Shown here one piece after another: positions 24,942-35,130 of a stretch of DNA of 64,000 nt. Under the pieces are notes generated by a model. That model was not told the origin of the DNA. It worked only from the letters and a program-made list of their open reading frames with translations, and did not search any database. Every line of letters begins with the position of its first letter. The stretch's first letter is position 1. Source of the DNA: Kibdelosporangium sp. MJ126-NF4 (lineage in GTDB: Bacteria > Actinomycetota > Actinomycetes > Mycobacteriales > Pseudonocardiaceae); NCBI RefSeq assembly GCF_000826545.1, contig NZ_CDME01000020.1:23447-87446 (forward strand), read 5' to 3'. The position numbers were made by a program, and so were the translations under genes.

Positions 24942-26693
24942 TCAGACCAGGATCCAGCCGAACTGAAACTCCGTGGTGAAGCCCTCGCACTTGGGGTCGG
25001 TCGAGTCGTAGTGCCCACCGGAGTAGTTGCAGCGGTAGTAGCCCCTGCTGTTCACGCCCGCGGGCTTGCCGGTGAAGATCCAGCCGAGCACGCCGACCTG
25101 GTTGTGTCCTTCGCAGCCCGGGTCGACCGAGGTCATCCGGTCCTCGGAGCCCTTGAGCTGGCAGGCGTAGAGGCGCTTGGTGCCCGGCTCGGTGTCCTTG
25201 ACCAACCAGCCCATCGGGAACTCGCGGTTGAAGCCCCCGGGAGCGGGAACACCCGGCGTGGCCGTGAAATGCGGCCCGTTGGGGTGGTTGTACCTGGTGA
25301 TCTGGACCAGGGTGCGCTGCGGCTTGTCCGGCGGCGCAGCGGGCGGAGCGCCCGTCGGCTGCTGGCCCGGCGGCGGCTTCGGCTGCTGCTTGGGCGCGTC
25401 CGACTTGGTCACGGTGACCGTGCTCGGCGGCGGAGCCGACGACGTCGACGACGGAGCGGCGGAGGACGGCGGCACGGTGGACGACGGCGCCGACGGGGCC
25501 GCGTTGCCGCTCTGCGCACCGGTTTCCCCGACGTTGGCCACGTTGGCCTTGTTCGCGGCCGTCGTGTCGTCCTTGGAACCGGGCGCGATCAGGAACACCG
25601 CGACCAGCGCGCCGATCACGACGACCGCCGCGCCGGACCACATCAGGATCCGGTTGCGGTTGCCGGGTTTCTTGTCCTGCGGGGCGCCCCACTGGTCGTC
25701 GGACGCCCAGCTCACCGGAGCGGGCGCGGCCAGCGGCACCTCGGGCGGGTACTGCTCCTGCCACGGCTCACGCGGCCGCGTGTCCCGTGGCACGGCGTGG
25801 ACCTGGACGGTCGGCGCGTCGACCACCTGCGTCGACTGGTCGACGACCTGGGTGCGGTCCGAGATCGGACTGCTCAGCAGCGCACGCGCGCCGTCCGCCG
25901 TCAGCCTGGTCTCGGCGGGCTGCGCCAGCAGGCCCATGATCAGCTGCGCCAGCGGGCCCTGCACGCGGGTCAGCTGCGGGTCGTCGTACATGATCGCGTG
26001 CATGGTGGCCGCGGTCGTCTCACGGCTGAACGGCGAACGCCCTTCCACCGCGTGGAACAGCGTGGCGCCCAGTGCCCACAGGTCCGTGGCCGGGGACGGC
26101 TGCGAGCCGGAGAACAGCTCCGGCGCCATGTACCCCGGCGAGCCCATGATGCCGCCGGTCATGGTCAGGTTCGGATCGTCCATCGCCCTGGCGATGCCGA
26201 AGTCCGCGAGCTTGGCGCGGTCGCCGGAGACCATGATGTTGCTGGGCTTGACGTCCCGGTGCACGATCCCGGCGGCGTGCGCGGTCTCCAGCGCGCCGAG
26301 CACCTGCAGGCCGATCGACGCGACCCGCTCGGCGGGGATCGGCCCCTCGGCGGCGATGACGTCCGCCAGCGTCGGGGCTTCGACCAGTTCCATCACGATG
26401 TACGTGGTGCCGTTCTCGCTGACCACGTCGAACACCGTGACCACGGCGGGGTCGTTGAGGCGACCCGCGGTGCGCGCCTCGCGCAGCACTCGTTCGAGGT
26501 AGACGGACTTGCTGTCGCCGGAGAGCCCTTGGGGCGGAGGCAGTTCCTTCAACGCCACCTGACGGCCGATCACCTGGTCGTCGGCGCGCCACACCACGCC
26601 CATCCCACCGCGGCCGAGCTCGTCGCGGATGGCGTATCTGCCTGCCACCACTCTCACGGGGTACCCCCACCCAGATTGATCAGCCTCGGCCAC
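24942..26693 (-). CDS. Receptor-like Ser/Thr protein kinase with DUF5648-like extracellular repeats
   Basis: Protein of 583 aa. Residues 18-280 form a PknB-type kinase: GRGGMGVVW, Lys49 (VALKEL), VHRDVKPSNIM, LADFGIA and GSPGYMAPE, all intact. A juxtamembrane linker leads to one TM segment (MWSGAAVVVIGALVAVFLIA, about 330-350), a Ser/Thr/Pro-rich stalk (about 355-450), and an outer domain of three repeats, each ending with a Gly-Trp motif (FPMGWLV, VLGWIF, FQFGWIL); the last two carry DPGCEG/DPKCEG. They resemble DUF5648 repeats, a possible carbohydrate-binding fold. It lacks PASTA domains, so it is not PknB itself. Confidence 0.93.
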   Translation of the reverse strand: MAEADQSGWGYPVRVVAGRYAIRDELGRGGMGVVWRADDQVIGRQVALKELPPPQGLSGDSKSVYLERVLREARTAGRLNDPAVVTVFDVVSENGTTYIVMELVEAPTLADVIAAEGPIPAERVASIGLQVLGALETAHAAGIVHRDVKPSNIMVSGDRAKLADFGIARAMDDPNLTMTGGIMGSPGYMAPELFSGSQPSPATDLWALGATLFHAVEGRSPFSRETTAATMHAIMYDDPQLTRVQGPLAQLIMGLLAQPAETRLTADGARALLSSPISDRTQVVDQSTQVVDAPTVQVHAVPRDTRPREPWQEQYPPEVPLAAPAPVSWASDDQWGAPQDKKPGNRNRILMWSGAAVVVIGALVAVFLIAPGSKDDTTAANKANVANVGETGAQSGNAAPSAPSSTVPPSSAAPSSTSSAPPPSTVTVTKSDAPKQQPKPPPGQQPTGAPPAAPPDKPQRTLVQITRYNHPNGPHFTATPGVPAPGGFNREFPMGWLVKDTEPGTKRLYACQLKGSEDRMTSVDPGCEGHNQVGVLGWIFTGKPAGVNSRGYYRCNYSGGHYDSTDPKCEGFTTEFQFGWILV

Positions 26694-26720
26694 GCATCGT
26701 AGCCGGGCTGATCACCGCAC

Positions 26721-27566
26721 TCAGCGCAGGGCTGCCAGGAGCATCGGCAGCTGCACTCCAGCCTGGTCGGCCAGTGTGCGCACCTGCTGGGGCGCGGGGG
26801 CGAGCGGGAAGACGTCACGCGTGGACGGCAAACCCTCACCACCACCGAACTTCGACTGCGGTGTGGTCGGCGGGACGATCCGGTATACCCGCCAGCGGGG
26901 CACCGCCGAGTCCGCCATCGCCAGCACCGCGTCCCGCCACAGCAACACCGTGGACTTCTTGGTGTTGCGGGCAAGCACGACACACGGGCTGCCGATGAGG
27001 GTGGCAGCGCGTGCCGCCGCCCGCAGCGGAGTCCGGAAATCGCCCTCGATCACCCACACCGCGTCCATCAACTCGGCGTGCAGGCCTTCGGCCTCCAGCG
27101 CGGCCACGAGCTCCGCATTGGGGTCGTCCGCCGCCGCCATGGCCAATTCGACAACGGACTGCACCTGTGACTCGGTTGCCACCCGCGCGTGCAGTTGCGT
27201 CGAGTGCACCAGGAACCGCTCGACCACCGACTCGTCGGCGAACGCCGCCCACTCCTGCGCGGCGTCCCACGCGGACTTCGCGACCAGGTCCGCGCCCGCA
27301 CTGCCGTGCAGATTGGCTTCCTGCAACAACAGTGCCAGCCCGATCGCGATCAGCGCGTACAGCTCGTCCAGCTGTTCGCCGGGCGCGCTGGCCTGATCGT
27401 CCTCGCTGGGCCGCAACGCGTGCACGAGGTCTCGCACCTCGCCACGCCAGCTTCCGTCAACGCCCCACACCCCGGCGGCGAGCAGCCTGAGATAGCCGCG
27501 TGCCACCGTGATCCTGTGTGCCACTGAGGAATTCCCGGAATCCCGGTCGGCCCCAGGTGATCCCAC
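26721..27566 (-). CDS. Hypothetical protein upstream of the kinase gene
   Basis: Protein of 281 aa. I do not recognise it. It is soluble with a long helical first half (ITVARGYLRLLAAGVWGVDG, LYALIAIGLALLLQEANLHG) and a second half with short strands (CVVLARNTKKSTVLLWRDAVLAMAD, RWRVYRIVPPT). It sits 27 bp upstream of the kinase gene on the same strand, so the two are probably co-transcribed and it may be a regulator or substrate of the kinase (inference). Confidence 0.65.
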   Translation of the reverse strand: MGSPGADRDSGNSSVAHRITVARGYLRLLAAGVWGVDGSWRGEVRDLVHALRPSEDDQASAPGEQLDELYALIAIGLALLLQEANLHGSAGADLVAKSAWDAAQEWAAFADESVVERFLVHSTQLHARVATESQVQSVVELAMAAADDPNAELVAALEAEGLHAELMDAVWVIEGDFRTPLRAAARAATLIGSPCVVLARNTKKSTVLLWRDAVLAMADSAVPRWRVYRIVPPTTPQSKFGGGEGLPSTRDVFPLAPAPQQVRTLADQAGVQLPMLLAALR

Positions 27567-27855
27567 ACTGTCCAGCCACCTGCGCGCGAGGGCACGATAG
27601 TCATCGTGCTCGGACGGTGCGATAGTGGTGGGCAGCCGGTCTACCTGGGAACTGAGATCGTCTCCCGCAGTGACGCTCTGATCGCTCAGTGTCCCCCTCC
27701 TCCAGCGCGCCGGTCCTCCCCGCTAGCCTGACTGAGCCCGGGGGCCAGTGCAAGATCAAATACGGCGTTATGCCGTGACGCTCGACGCAACCTTGGGCGC
27801 GCCGCGAGCGTCATGGTTAGTGAATCACCACGAAACCGACCTTGGGGGTCAACTG

Positions 27856-28881
27856 GTGCGCACACTCTCCGTGCTCGGCGTGGCACTGTTCGTCATCGCC
27901 GGGTGCAGCACGTCGGCGTCGGAGAAGCCCACTCCAGGCATGGCTCCCAGAGGCACGCAGATGACCACGGCGAAGCCGTCCCGCCAGGACCTGACCAGCA
28001 AGGTCAGCCTCAGCGGCAAGGTCGCCATCAACCCGGTGTTCGGGCTGGTCTCCCCGGTCGACGGCCAGGTCAGATACCTGGACGTGAAAACGCCGGAGAA
28101 GACGCCGACGAAATCGACAAGGGTCGCCAACGTCTTCGCGGGCGGCAAGCCGACCGGCGTCGAGATCCCGGCGGGCGCGCTGTTCGGCGGGCGGCTGGCC
28201 GACGACAAGGCGAACGTCACCACGGGCCAGCCGATCGTGTCCGCCAAGCACGTCGGCTACGGCATCGTCGCGGAGATCAAGGGCGAGCAGGCCTACCAGC
28301 TCTCGGACGCGCTGTCCTCGGTGCAGGTGCAGATCAAGAACGGTCCTGGGCCGTTCCCGTGCGCGGTGCTCGGCACCATCGCCGCCCTGCCCGCGGGCAC
28401 CATCCCGGAACCGCCGCCACCGGCCCAGCCTCCCGCGGGGACGCCACCACCCGGCGGCACAGGCGGAACCTCCGGCACCAACACCGCTCCCCCAGCCTCG
28501 CCCGGCGCGGGCAAGCCGGGTGACGAGAAGGACAAGCCGAGCCCGTCCGAGGCGACCGGCATGCGCCTGGTGTGCACGTCCCCGTCGGACGTGAAGCTGA
28601 TCAACGGCGCCGAGGCGACGCTGGAAGTCGTCACCGAGAAGGTCGCGGGCGTGATGGTGCTGCCGGTCGAGGCCGTCGCCGGTGGTCAGGGCAAGGGCAA
28701 GGTCGACGTGCTCGGCCCGAACGGCGAGCGCGTGACCAAGGACGTCGTGCTCGGCATCACCGACGGCAAGGTCATGCAGATCAAGTCCGGGCTGACCGGG
28801 GACGAGACCGTGGCGGTGCCCGGACCGAACATCCCCGCGGCGCCGCAGGACCCGAACTCGCCCGGAGGTCCCGGCAAGTGA
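27856..28881 (+). CDS. MacA-like lipoprotein adaptor of an ABC exporter
   Basis: Lipoprotein of 341 aa. The GTG at 27856 has GGGGG upstream and starts a short signal with lipobox (LFVIAGC, Cys17). It then shows the membrane-fusion layout: [17 protein letters not shown], a barrel segment, a long Pro/Gly-rich insert (about 190-240), and the adaptor end [40 protein letters not shown]. Such adaptors work with MacB-like ABC transporters; in Gram-positives they reach into the wall. The stop overlaps the ATPase GTG (GTGA). The 289-bp region upstream, between the divergent hypothetical gene and this start, holds no other gene I can support. Confidence 0.82.
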   Translation: MRTLSVLGVALFVIAGCSTSASEKPTPGMAPRGTQMTTAKPSRQDLTSKVSLSGKVAINPVFGLVSPVDGQVRYLDVKTPEKTPTKSTRVANVFAGGKPTGVEIPAGALFGGRLADDKANVTTGQPIVSAKHVGYGIVAEIKGEQAYQLSDALSSVQVQIKNGPGPFPCAVLGTIAALPAGTIPEPPPPAQPPAGTPPPGGTGGTSGTNTAPPASPGAGKPGDEKDKPSPSEATGMRLVCTSPSDVKLINGAEATLEVVTEKVAGVMVLPVEAVAGGQGKGKVDVLGPNGERVTKDVVLGITDGKVMQIKSGLTGDETVAVPGPNIPAAPQDPNSPGGPGK

Positions 28882-29630
28882 CACCGGAGATGGCACCGGT
28901 CGACATGACCCAGCCGCTGCGCCCGCACTCGGAACGTGAGCTGATCCGGTTGGCCGGGATCACCAAGACGCTCAAGGGCCAACAGGAACCGAGGACCATC
29001 CTCAGTGGCGTCGACCTCGCCGTGCACAGCGGGGAGAGCGTGGCGATCCTCGGCCGGTCCGGCTCGGGCAAGTCGACGCTGCTGAGCCTGATCGGCCTGT
29101 TCGACCGCCCGGACGGCGGCCAGTACTTCCTCGAGGGAACCGACATCGCGCGGATCCCCGAACGCAAGGCGGCGGCGTTGCGCAGTGCCCGCTTCGGGTT
29201 CGTGTTCCAGCGCTTCTTCCTGCTCAAGAGCCTGACCGCGGCGCAGAACGTGGCAATGGCGCTGGTCAACGGCCAGGGCTGGCAGGCACGGCGCAAACGG
29301 CGCGCCCGCGTGATGGAGGCGCTGGAGCAGGTCGGCATCGCGCACCTGGCCAAGAGCAAGCCGCAACGGCTGTCCGGTGGCGAGCAGCAGCGTGTGGCCA
29401 TCGCCCGCGCGCTGGTGCGTGACCCCAAGATCCTGCTGGCAGACGAGCCGACGGGCGCGCTGGACACCGAGACCGGCAACCTCGTGATCGACGCGCTGCA
29501 CTCGGCCACCGAGCGCGGCTGTGGACTGATCCTCGTCACACACGACCACGCACACGCGAACAAGATGGGCCGCGTTCTGCGGCTGACCGACGGCAAGCTG
29601 GCCCCGGCACAAGAACAGGTGGTCGTGTGA
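28878..29630 (+). CDS. ABC transporter ATP-binding protein (MacB/LolD type)
   Basis: ATPase of 250 aa. The GTG at 28878 has GGAGG upstream and overlaps the adaptor stop; ATGs at 28890 and 28905 are alternatives. All motifs are present: Walker [11 protein letters not shown]-loop FVFQRFFLL, signature LSGGEQQR, Walker B ILLADEPT with catalytic Glu, and H-loop VTHD. It powers the FtsX-like permease encoded next. The exporter's cargo is unknown; MacB-like systems export peptides, lipids or antibiotics. Confidence 0.94.
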   Translation: MTPEMAPVDMTQPLRPHSERELIRLAGITKTLKGQQEPRTILSGVDLAVHSGESVAILGRSGSGKSTLLSLIGLFDRPDGGQYFLEGTDIARIPERKAAALRSARFGFVFQRFFLLKSLTAAQNVAMALVNGQGWQARRKRRARVMEALEQVGIAHLAKSKPQRLSGGEQQRVAIARALVRDPKILLADEPTGALDTETGNLVIDALHSATERGCGLILVTHDHAHANKMGRVLRLTDGKLAPAQEQVVV

Positions 29631-30928
29631 TCGGGATGTCCGGCCGGTTGCGGTCCGCGCTCATCATCGGCGGGCAGGGCATCCGGGCCCGCAAGCTGCG
29701 CACGTTGCTGTCCATGCTGAGCCTGTTCCTTGGTGTGCTGGCCGTCGTGGTGGTGCAGGCCGGGGCGGAGTTCGCGCAGAAGCAGCTGCTGTCCGACTCC
29801 GAGCTGAACATGGCCAAGGACGGCACACTGCAGGTCTACCTGGCGCCCAACGACAAGGCCGCAACAGTCGTGGTGGACACGGTGACCGGCAGGTCGGACG
29901 CCGTGGCGATGCTGGACAACCGGGCCATCATCGGCGAACCGAACGTGGAACCGGTGAATCCCGGTGGAGCGCCGTTCGACCAGCCAGGCGGCGGCGGTAG
30001 GGGCTCGTTCGTCTGCAACCAGAACGGCTGCACCCAACGGAAGGACGCGGCGGCCCCGCCGGGCAAGGCGATCGAACTCCGGCTGATCGCACTGACCGGC
30101 GACATCCGGTCGTTCCGCGCGTTCCGGATCGAGTCCGGCCAATGGCTCGATTTCGGCACGGCACCGTCACTGGCACCGAAGATCGTGCTGAACCAGGAAG
30201 CGGCCAAGGGCTTCGCCCGCCACCAGGTGCCCGCCCAGATGCACATCGACGGAGCGAAAGCCGACTCGACGCCGCAGATCACCGGTGTGGTCAACGACGG
30301 CGAGGGCTGGGGCCCGACCGCGTACGTCCGGTTGGACGAGCTTCTGAACTGGATGCCGCCCAAGGCGTTGAACAACCCCAACATCCAACTGCAGATCCTG
30401 ATGTCGCCGGAGGCACGCGAACTGGAGCAGACGTTGCGCGCGCGCCTGATCGCGCAGGGCATGAAGGCAGAAGACTTCTACACCCATGCGGTCAACTCCC
30501 GCGAGCGCATCGAGGACCAGCTGTCGCTGATGCGGATGATCTTCCTCGGCATGGCCGCGCTGGTGCTGCTGATCGGCACGGCGGGCATCCTCAACGTCGG
30601 CCTGGCGACGGTCGGTGAACGCATCGAGGAGTTCGCCCTACGCCGAGCCGTGGGCACACCAAGAGTCCTGCTGGCCGGGATCGTGCTGGCCGAGACATTA
30701 CTGACCGGCCTGATGACCGCGGGAATCGCGATCGGTGTCGGAGCGCTGGGGATCAAGGTCGGCGCACGTGTCTTCAGCGGCCGGTTCCCGTCCGTACAGG
30801 AGATCGTGTTCCCCTGGCAGGCGGGGGTGGCCGGAGTGATCGCCGGTCTGGTCGCCGGACTGCTCGGCGGCCTGGTCCCGGCGATCCGAGCGGCCAGAAT
30901 CCCCATCGCAACCGTCATGCGAGCCTAA
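29627..30928 (+). CDS. ABC transporter permease (MacB/FtsX type)
   Basis: Permease of 433 aa starting at a GTG that overlaps the ATPase stop (GTGA). It has TM1 ([21 protein letters not shown]), a large extracellular MacB_PCD domain (about 50-300) and a C-terminal FtsX domain with three TMs ([37 protein letters not shown] coupling helix). It completes a three-gene MacAB-like operon closed by a strong hairpin. Confidence 0.92.
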   Translation: MIGMSGRLRSALIIGGQGIRARKLRTLLSMLSLFLGVLAVVVVQAGAEFAQKQLLSDSELNMAKDGTLQVYLAPNDKAATVVVDTVTGRSDAVAMLDNRAIIGEPNVEPVNPGGAPFDQPGGGGRGSFVCNQNGCTQRKDAAAPPGKAIELRLIALTGDIRSFRAFRIESGQWLDFGTAPSLAPKIVLNQEAAKGFARHQVPAQMHIDGAKADSTPQITGVVNDGEGWGPTAYVRLDELLNWMPPKALNNPNIQLQILMSPEARELEQTLRARLIAQGMKAEDFYTHAVNSRERIEDQLSLMRMIFLGMAALVLLIGTAGILNVGLATVGERIEEFALRRAVGTPRVLLAGIVLAETLLTGLMTAGIAIGVGALGIKVGARVFSGRFPSVQEIVFPWQAGVAGVIAGLVAGLLGGLVPAIRAARIPIATVMRA

Positions 30929-30967
30929 ATTCTCTGCCCCCGCAACCAAGGCGGCCTTCGGTGCACT

Positions 30968-30998
30968 GGATGCAACGAAGGCCGCCTTCGTTGCATCC
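30968..30998. terminator. Strong hairpin terminator after the ABC operon
   Basis: Perfect 14-bp arms GGATGCAACGAAGG (30968-30981) and CCTTCGTTGCATCC (30985-30998) with a 3-nt loop lie between convergent genes. A related, weaker ACCAAGG...CCTTCGGT hairpin lies just before it (about 30945-30963), so the site is doubled. Confidence 0.85.
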
Positions 30999-31013
30999 CA
31001 ACCACGCCGCTGG

Positions 31014-31919
31014 TCAGTCGGATTTGCCTTGTTGTTCGGCGAGGAAACGTTCCAGCTCGGCGCCGAGCTCCTCGGCGCTGGGGATGTCGTTCGGGTCGAG
31101 CAGAAGGTTGTCCTCCTCCTTGGCGGAGGTGAACGCGTCGTACTGCTGCTCCAACGCGGCCACCACCTCGGCGACCTGGTCGGACTCCGCGACCTGGCGT
31201 GCGATCTCCGCGTCCGCCCGGCGGGAGCTCTCGGTCAGCGCGCCGGGGGCCAGCACCAGGCTGGTGGCCTGGGTCAACGCTTCCAGCAGCACCAGCGCCG
31301 CCGCCGGGTACGTCGACTGCACCAGGTAGTGCGGCACGTGCGCGGCGAAGCCGACGGCGTCGTGGCCGGATTCGCCGAGGCGCAGTTCCAGCAGGCTCGA
31401 GACGTTGCCGGGCACCTGCACCCGGCTGAACATCGGCCGGTAGTCCGCCACCAGGTCCGGGCGGGTGGCGTGTGCGGTCAGGCCGAGCGGACGGGTGTGC
31501 GGGACGCCCATCGGGATTCCGTGGATGCCGATCGTCAGGCGCACGCCCCAGCGCTCCACGAGCTGGCGGACCGCGGTGATGAACGCCTCCCAGCGGAAGT
31601 CCGGTTCCGGGCCGGTCAGCAGCAGGAACGGGGTGCCGACCTGATCGTGCAGCAGCCGCACGACCAGCTCCGGCGCCTGGTAGTCCGCCCAGTGGTCCTG
31701 CTCGAACGTCATCGGCGGCCGCCTCGCCCGGTAGTCGAGCAGGCCGTCGATGTCGAACCGGGCGATCACCCTGTTCTCGCCCGCTGACAGCAACTGCTCG
31801 ACCAGCGAGGCACCCGCCGATCCCGCGTCCATGAAGCCGTCGAAGTGGTGCAGCAGCACCGCACCGGTCAGGTCCGGCACGTCCGAGTCGACCTCATACA
31901 GGTTCTCCGGCTCCAGCAC
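31014..31919 (-). CDS. PAC2 family (proteasome assembly chaperone-like) protein
   Basis: Protein of 301 aa. The GTG at 31919 is chosen for a GGAGG 6 nt upstream. The PAC2 pattern is clear: TGAVLLHHFDGFMDAGSAG, a conserved FLLLTGPEPDFRWEAFITAV, GIPMGVPHTRP, and VPHYLVQSTYPAAALVLLEAL. Actinobacterial PAC2 proteins are often encoded near or act with the proteasome system, but no proteasome gene is present here and the role is not established. The acidic C-terminus (SAEELGAELERFLAEQQ) is typical of this group. Confidence 0.85.
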   Translation of the reverse strand: MLEPENLYEVDSDVPDLTGAVLLHHFDGFMDAGSAGASLVEQLLSAGENRVIARFDIDGLLDYRARRPPMTFEQDHWADYQAPELVVRLLHDQVGTPFLLLTGPEPDFRWEAFITAVRQLVERWGVRLTIGIHGIPMGVPHTRPLGLTAHATRPDLVADYRPMFSRVQVPGNVSSLLELRLGESGHDAVGFAAHVPHYLVQSTYPAAALVLLEALTQATSLVLAPGALTESSRRADAEIARQVAESDQVAEVVAALEQQYDAFTSAKEEDNLLLDPNDIPSAEELGAELERFLAEQQGKSD

Positions 31920-32010
31920 CACAAGCCTCCAAGCACGCGAAAAGTCCCAACGACCATTACAACGCGTGCCGACCCCTGAACCATTCCGAGACGCCCGATT
32001 TAGGGGATTC

Positions 32011-35000
32011 CTAAGGGTGATCCATGTCACCAGTGAACGTCCAGCGCCCCGACGGCACCCCGAAGACCTGGAAACCCGCCTCATCACGCCGGAATTCCGT
32101 CCCCTTCGGCCGGGTACGGGCCACTCCTGGGACAAAAACCTCCGCCGTTGAGCCAACTGGCACCTCGACCGTCACCTGGACCGCCGACGACCCGACACGC
32201 GCCCACGCCACCGACGCCCGGCCCCGCACGGTCCGCACCGACGTCTGCGCCCAGTTCACCCCGACACGGGCGTCCGGTTTGACGGTGAACACGCGATAAC
32301 CGTCGTCACCGGGACGCAGTCCGGCGACGTTCTCATACAGCCACTGCACGACGGTGCCTTGGAAGTAGTGATCACGCGACCGGGACTCCTTGTGCCACAT
32401 CTCCCACATCGTGTCGGCACCGTTGTCGAACCAGTAGCCCCAGCTCGGGTAGGTCCGTTGGGTCGCCACGGCGTGGGCGACATCGGGATGGCCGTGCGCG
32501 GTCAGCACACGCAGCAGAACGCTTGTCCCGAGTGCGCCGGTGTTCAGGTGGTTTCCCCGTGCCTTGACGTCGGCGACGAGGTTGGTGACCACCTGGGCGA
32601 CCGATCCGGGCGGGACCATCCCGAACATCAGCGGGATCGCGTTGGACGTTTGCCGGTAGTCCGGGTCCTTGGCGGTGCGGTACCGGCCTTCCGAAAGGAA
32701 AGTCGCGTTGAACGCGGTCCGGCACGACTCGGCGACCGACCGGTACCTGGCGGCGGTGTCGCTGTGCCCCAACAGCTCCCCCAGTTCGGCCGTTCCGATC
32801 AGGGAGCGGTACAGGTACGCTGTCGCGGTCAATCTCGTGTCCTCAGGCGGATTGCCGTCGTATCCCGGGGGTAGGTAGTCACCGAGTGCGGTGATCGCGA
32901 GGTTGTCCCGCAGGCGGCCGATCTCCCAGTCCAGGTACCGGGTCAGCGTGCCCCAGTGCGTGGCCGCGACCGCGGTGTCGCCGTAGATCCGGTACATCTC
33001 CCTGACCAGGAACGGGTACACGGTCGTCCACTCCGGGGACGGCGCGAGCTCCTGGTAGCCCCATCCCCCGCTGGGCACGATCACCGGCAGCTGGCCCGCG
33101 TCGTTCTGGCTGTCGGCGAGGTCGTTGATCCACTTCGTGAAGAACCGGCCCATCCCGAACGCGTACAGCATCACGGGCGCGCCGAGTTGGGCGTCGCCGG
33201 TCCAGCCGTTCTTCTCGTACATCGGCGTGTCGGTGGGGATGCCGTGCAGGTTGTTGCGCAAGGTGCGCCGCATCGCACGGTCCAACTGTTCGAAGAACGG
33301 CTCGGAGCACCGGAACGTGCCGGTGTCCGGAACGGTCGACTGCACCACCCTGCCCTGCAATGCTTCCGGGCGTACGCCCGTCACCTGGACGTAGCGGAAT
33401 CCCTTGTAGGAGAACTTCGGCTCCCACGTTTCGGCGCCTGTGCCCGCGCAGATGTACTCGTCGGTCTGGTTCCGTCCCGTCACCAGCCAGTTGATCCACT
33501 CCACGGTCCCGTCGGCCTTGAGCTTCTCGCCGTGCTGCAGGCGGATCACGGTTCCCGCTGGGGCTCGCACGGTCAGCTTGGTCCAGCCGGACATCGTGCG
33601 GCCCATGTCGGCGATGTAGACGCCCGGCCGCAGCTCGGTCACGGTCGGTGTCACGGTCTCGACGACCTCGATCGGCTCGTGTTGCTGGGCGCGGAGCGTC
33701 CCGTGTGGAGCGTCCAGGACCGTGGCCTGTCGCCAGACAAGCGGCCTGCGGGCGTCGTAGACCTCGCCCGCGTACACGGAGTTGGTGACCGTGCGGCTGT
33801 CGGCGAGTTTCCAGTCCGGGCCGGAGGCGATGGTCGTCCTTGCCCCGCCGGGATGCTCGATCTCCAGCTGTGCCAGCAGTCGCGGCTCGGCGTGCCAGCT
33901 CGCCCTGTGCCAGTTCCACACGTTGGGCGTGATCAGGCCGTAGAACCCACGGCCAAGCAGGACTTCCAGCGCGTTGTCCCCCTGTTTGACCAGGTGTGTG
34001 ACGTCGTGCGTGGCGTACAGCACGGTCTCGTCGTAGTCGGTGAACCCCGGGTCGAGCACTTGGTCACCGACGCGCGTGCCGTTGACTGTCGCCTCGTAGT
34101 AGGCCATGCCGCTGATGTACAGCCGCGCCTTCACGACTCGCTTGCTCAGCGAGAATTCCTTGCGCAGCACAGGCGCGGGAGCTTCCAGGGCAGTGACGGT
34201 GACGTTCGTGCCCCAGACGCCCTGGCCGTACGGCGCGATGACCGTCGGCGCCGACCACCCGCTGTCATCGAATTCCGGCTGCTGCCAACCGCCTTGCTCC
34301 GTTTCAGTGACCTTCCAGCCCGCGCCCGTGACGACGACCTGCTGGCCTGATGTCGTGTCGATGACCAGTCGCACCAGTAAACCGGCCGGATTTCCCGGGC
34401 CCGTCGTTCCCCGGTTCGTCGCCACGGCGGCGATCACGTTGCGGCCGCCGCGCACGAACGAGGTCACGTCGGCGCTCAGCGCGTTCTGCCAGCTGTTGGT
34501 CATTTCGGGCGCGTGCAGTACTTGGTTCCCGCCGATGTGCAGGGTGAAGTCGTCGTCGGCGGTCGCCACGATCCTGGCGCGCGTGACCGTGCCGGGGATG
34601 TCGAAGGCCGTGCGGAACCACCGGGGCCCCGCAGGCGCAGTGGCGGACCAGATCCAGGACGCACCGTCCAAGCCGAGCGGTGGTTCCGGTGCGGCCGCAC
34701 CGATCCAGCGCGCGGTCCACGACGTGCCGAGCATGCTGGTCTCCCACCACCGCACCGGCGACCAGTCCGATGCCCGGTCGCGGTCGTCCCACACCCGGAC
34801 CTGCCATTCGTAGCGGGTCCTCGGCCGCAGCGGCGGCCCGCCGTAGGGCACGCCGACCGACTTGTCCGACGTGACCTTGCCGGAGTCCCAGATTCCCCGA
34901 ACCCGGACCTGGTAGGCCGTTTGGCGGGCACCGGGTAGCTCCGAAGCGAGTACCCACGACAGCCGAGGGGCGGCCACATCGGTCCCCAGCAACGTTTCGG

Positions 35001-35130
35001 CGTACTCCACAGTGGTCCGTCCGACCGACACGGCCGCTGGCCTGCTCACCGCTTCAGCATGCCCCGGCATCGCGAGCGCCCCCGCGCCCGCCGCCGACCC
35101 TTGCAGGAACACACGGCGATTCATCTCCAT
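32011..35130 (-). CDS. Exported alpha-L-rhamnosidase (GH78), Tat substrate
   Basis: Protein of 1039 aa. The ATG at 35130 has GGAGAAGG upstream. A twin-arginine signal (NRRVFLQGSAAGAGALA) is present, then Bac_rhamnosid_N and fibronectin-like domains, a concanavalin-like region, and the (alpha/alpha)6 GH78 core with NGWTGDAQLGAPV (about 665-677, carrying the conserved acidic residue) and FDNGADTMWEMWHKE near 960. It releases terminal L-rhamnose from glycosides or plant polysaccharides outside the cell. The gene is single, controlled by a LacI-type palindrome upstream. Confidence 0.93.
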   Translation of the reverse strand: MEMNRRVFLQGSAAGAGALAMPGHAEAVSRPAAVSVGRTTVEYAETLLGTDVAAPRLSWVLASELPGARQTAYQVRVRGIWDSGKVTSDKSVGVPYGGPPLRPRTRYEWQVRVWDDRDRASDWSPVRWWETSMLGTSWTARWIGAAAPEPPLGLDGASWIWSATAPAGPRWFRTAFDIPGTVTRARIVATADDDFTLHIGGNQVLHAPEMTNSWQNALSADVTSFVRGGRNVIAAVATNRGTTGPGNPAGLLVRLVIDTTSGQQVVVTGAGWKVTETEQGGWQQPEFDDSGWSAPTVIAPYGQGVWGTNVTVTALEAPAPVLRKEFSLSKRVVKARLYISGMAYYEATVNGTRVGDQVLDPGFTDYDETVLYATHDVTHLVKQGDNALEVLLGRGFYGLITPNVWNWHRASWHAEPRLLAQLEIEHPGGARTTIASGPDWKLADSRTVTNSVYAGEVYDARRPLVWRQATVLDAPHGTLRAQQHEPIEVVETVTPTVTELRPGVYIADMGRTMSGWTKLTVRAPAGTVIRLQHGEKLKADGTVEWINWLVTGRNQTDEYICAGTGAETWEPKFSYKGFRYVQVTGVRPEALQGRVVQSTVPDTGTFRCSEPFFEQLDRAMRRTLRNNLHGIPTDTPMYEKNGWTGDAQLGAPVMLYAFGMGRFFTKWINDLADSQNDAGQLPVIVPSGGWGYQELAPSPEWTTVYPFLVREMYRIYGDTAVAATHWGTLTRYLDWEIGRLRDNLAITALGDYLPPGYDGNPPEDTRLTATAYLYRSLIGTAELGELLGHSDTAARYRSVAESCRTAFNATFLSEGRYRTAKDPDYRQTSNAIPLMFGMVPPGSVAQVVTNLVADVKARGNHLNTGALGTSVLLRVLTAHGHPDVAHAVATQRTYPSWGYWFDNGADTMWEMWHKESRSRDHYFQGTVVQWLYENVAGLRPGDDGYRVFTVKPDARVGVNWAQTSVRTVRGRASVAWARVGSSAVQVTVEVPVGSTAEVFVPGVARTRPKGTEFRRDEAGFQVFGVPSGRWTFTGDMDHP

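Noticed and set aside
28781..30142. Long minus-strand frame across the ABC genes
   Set aside because: It lies opposite perfect Walker A/B and FtsX coding; the composition is typical of an antisense shadow.
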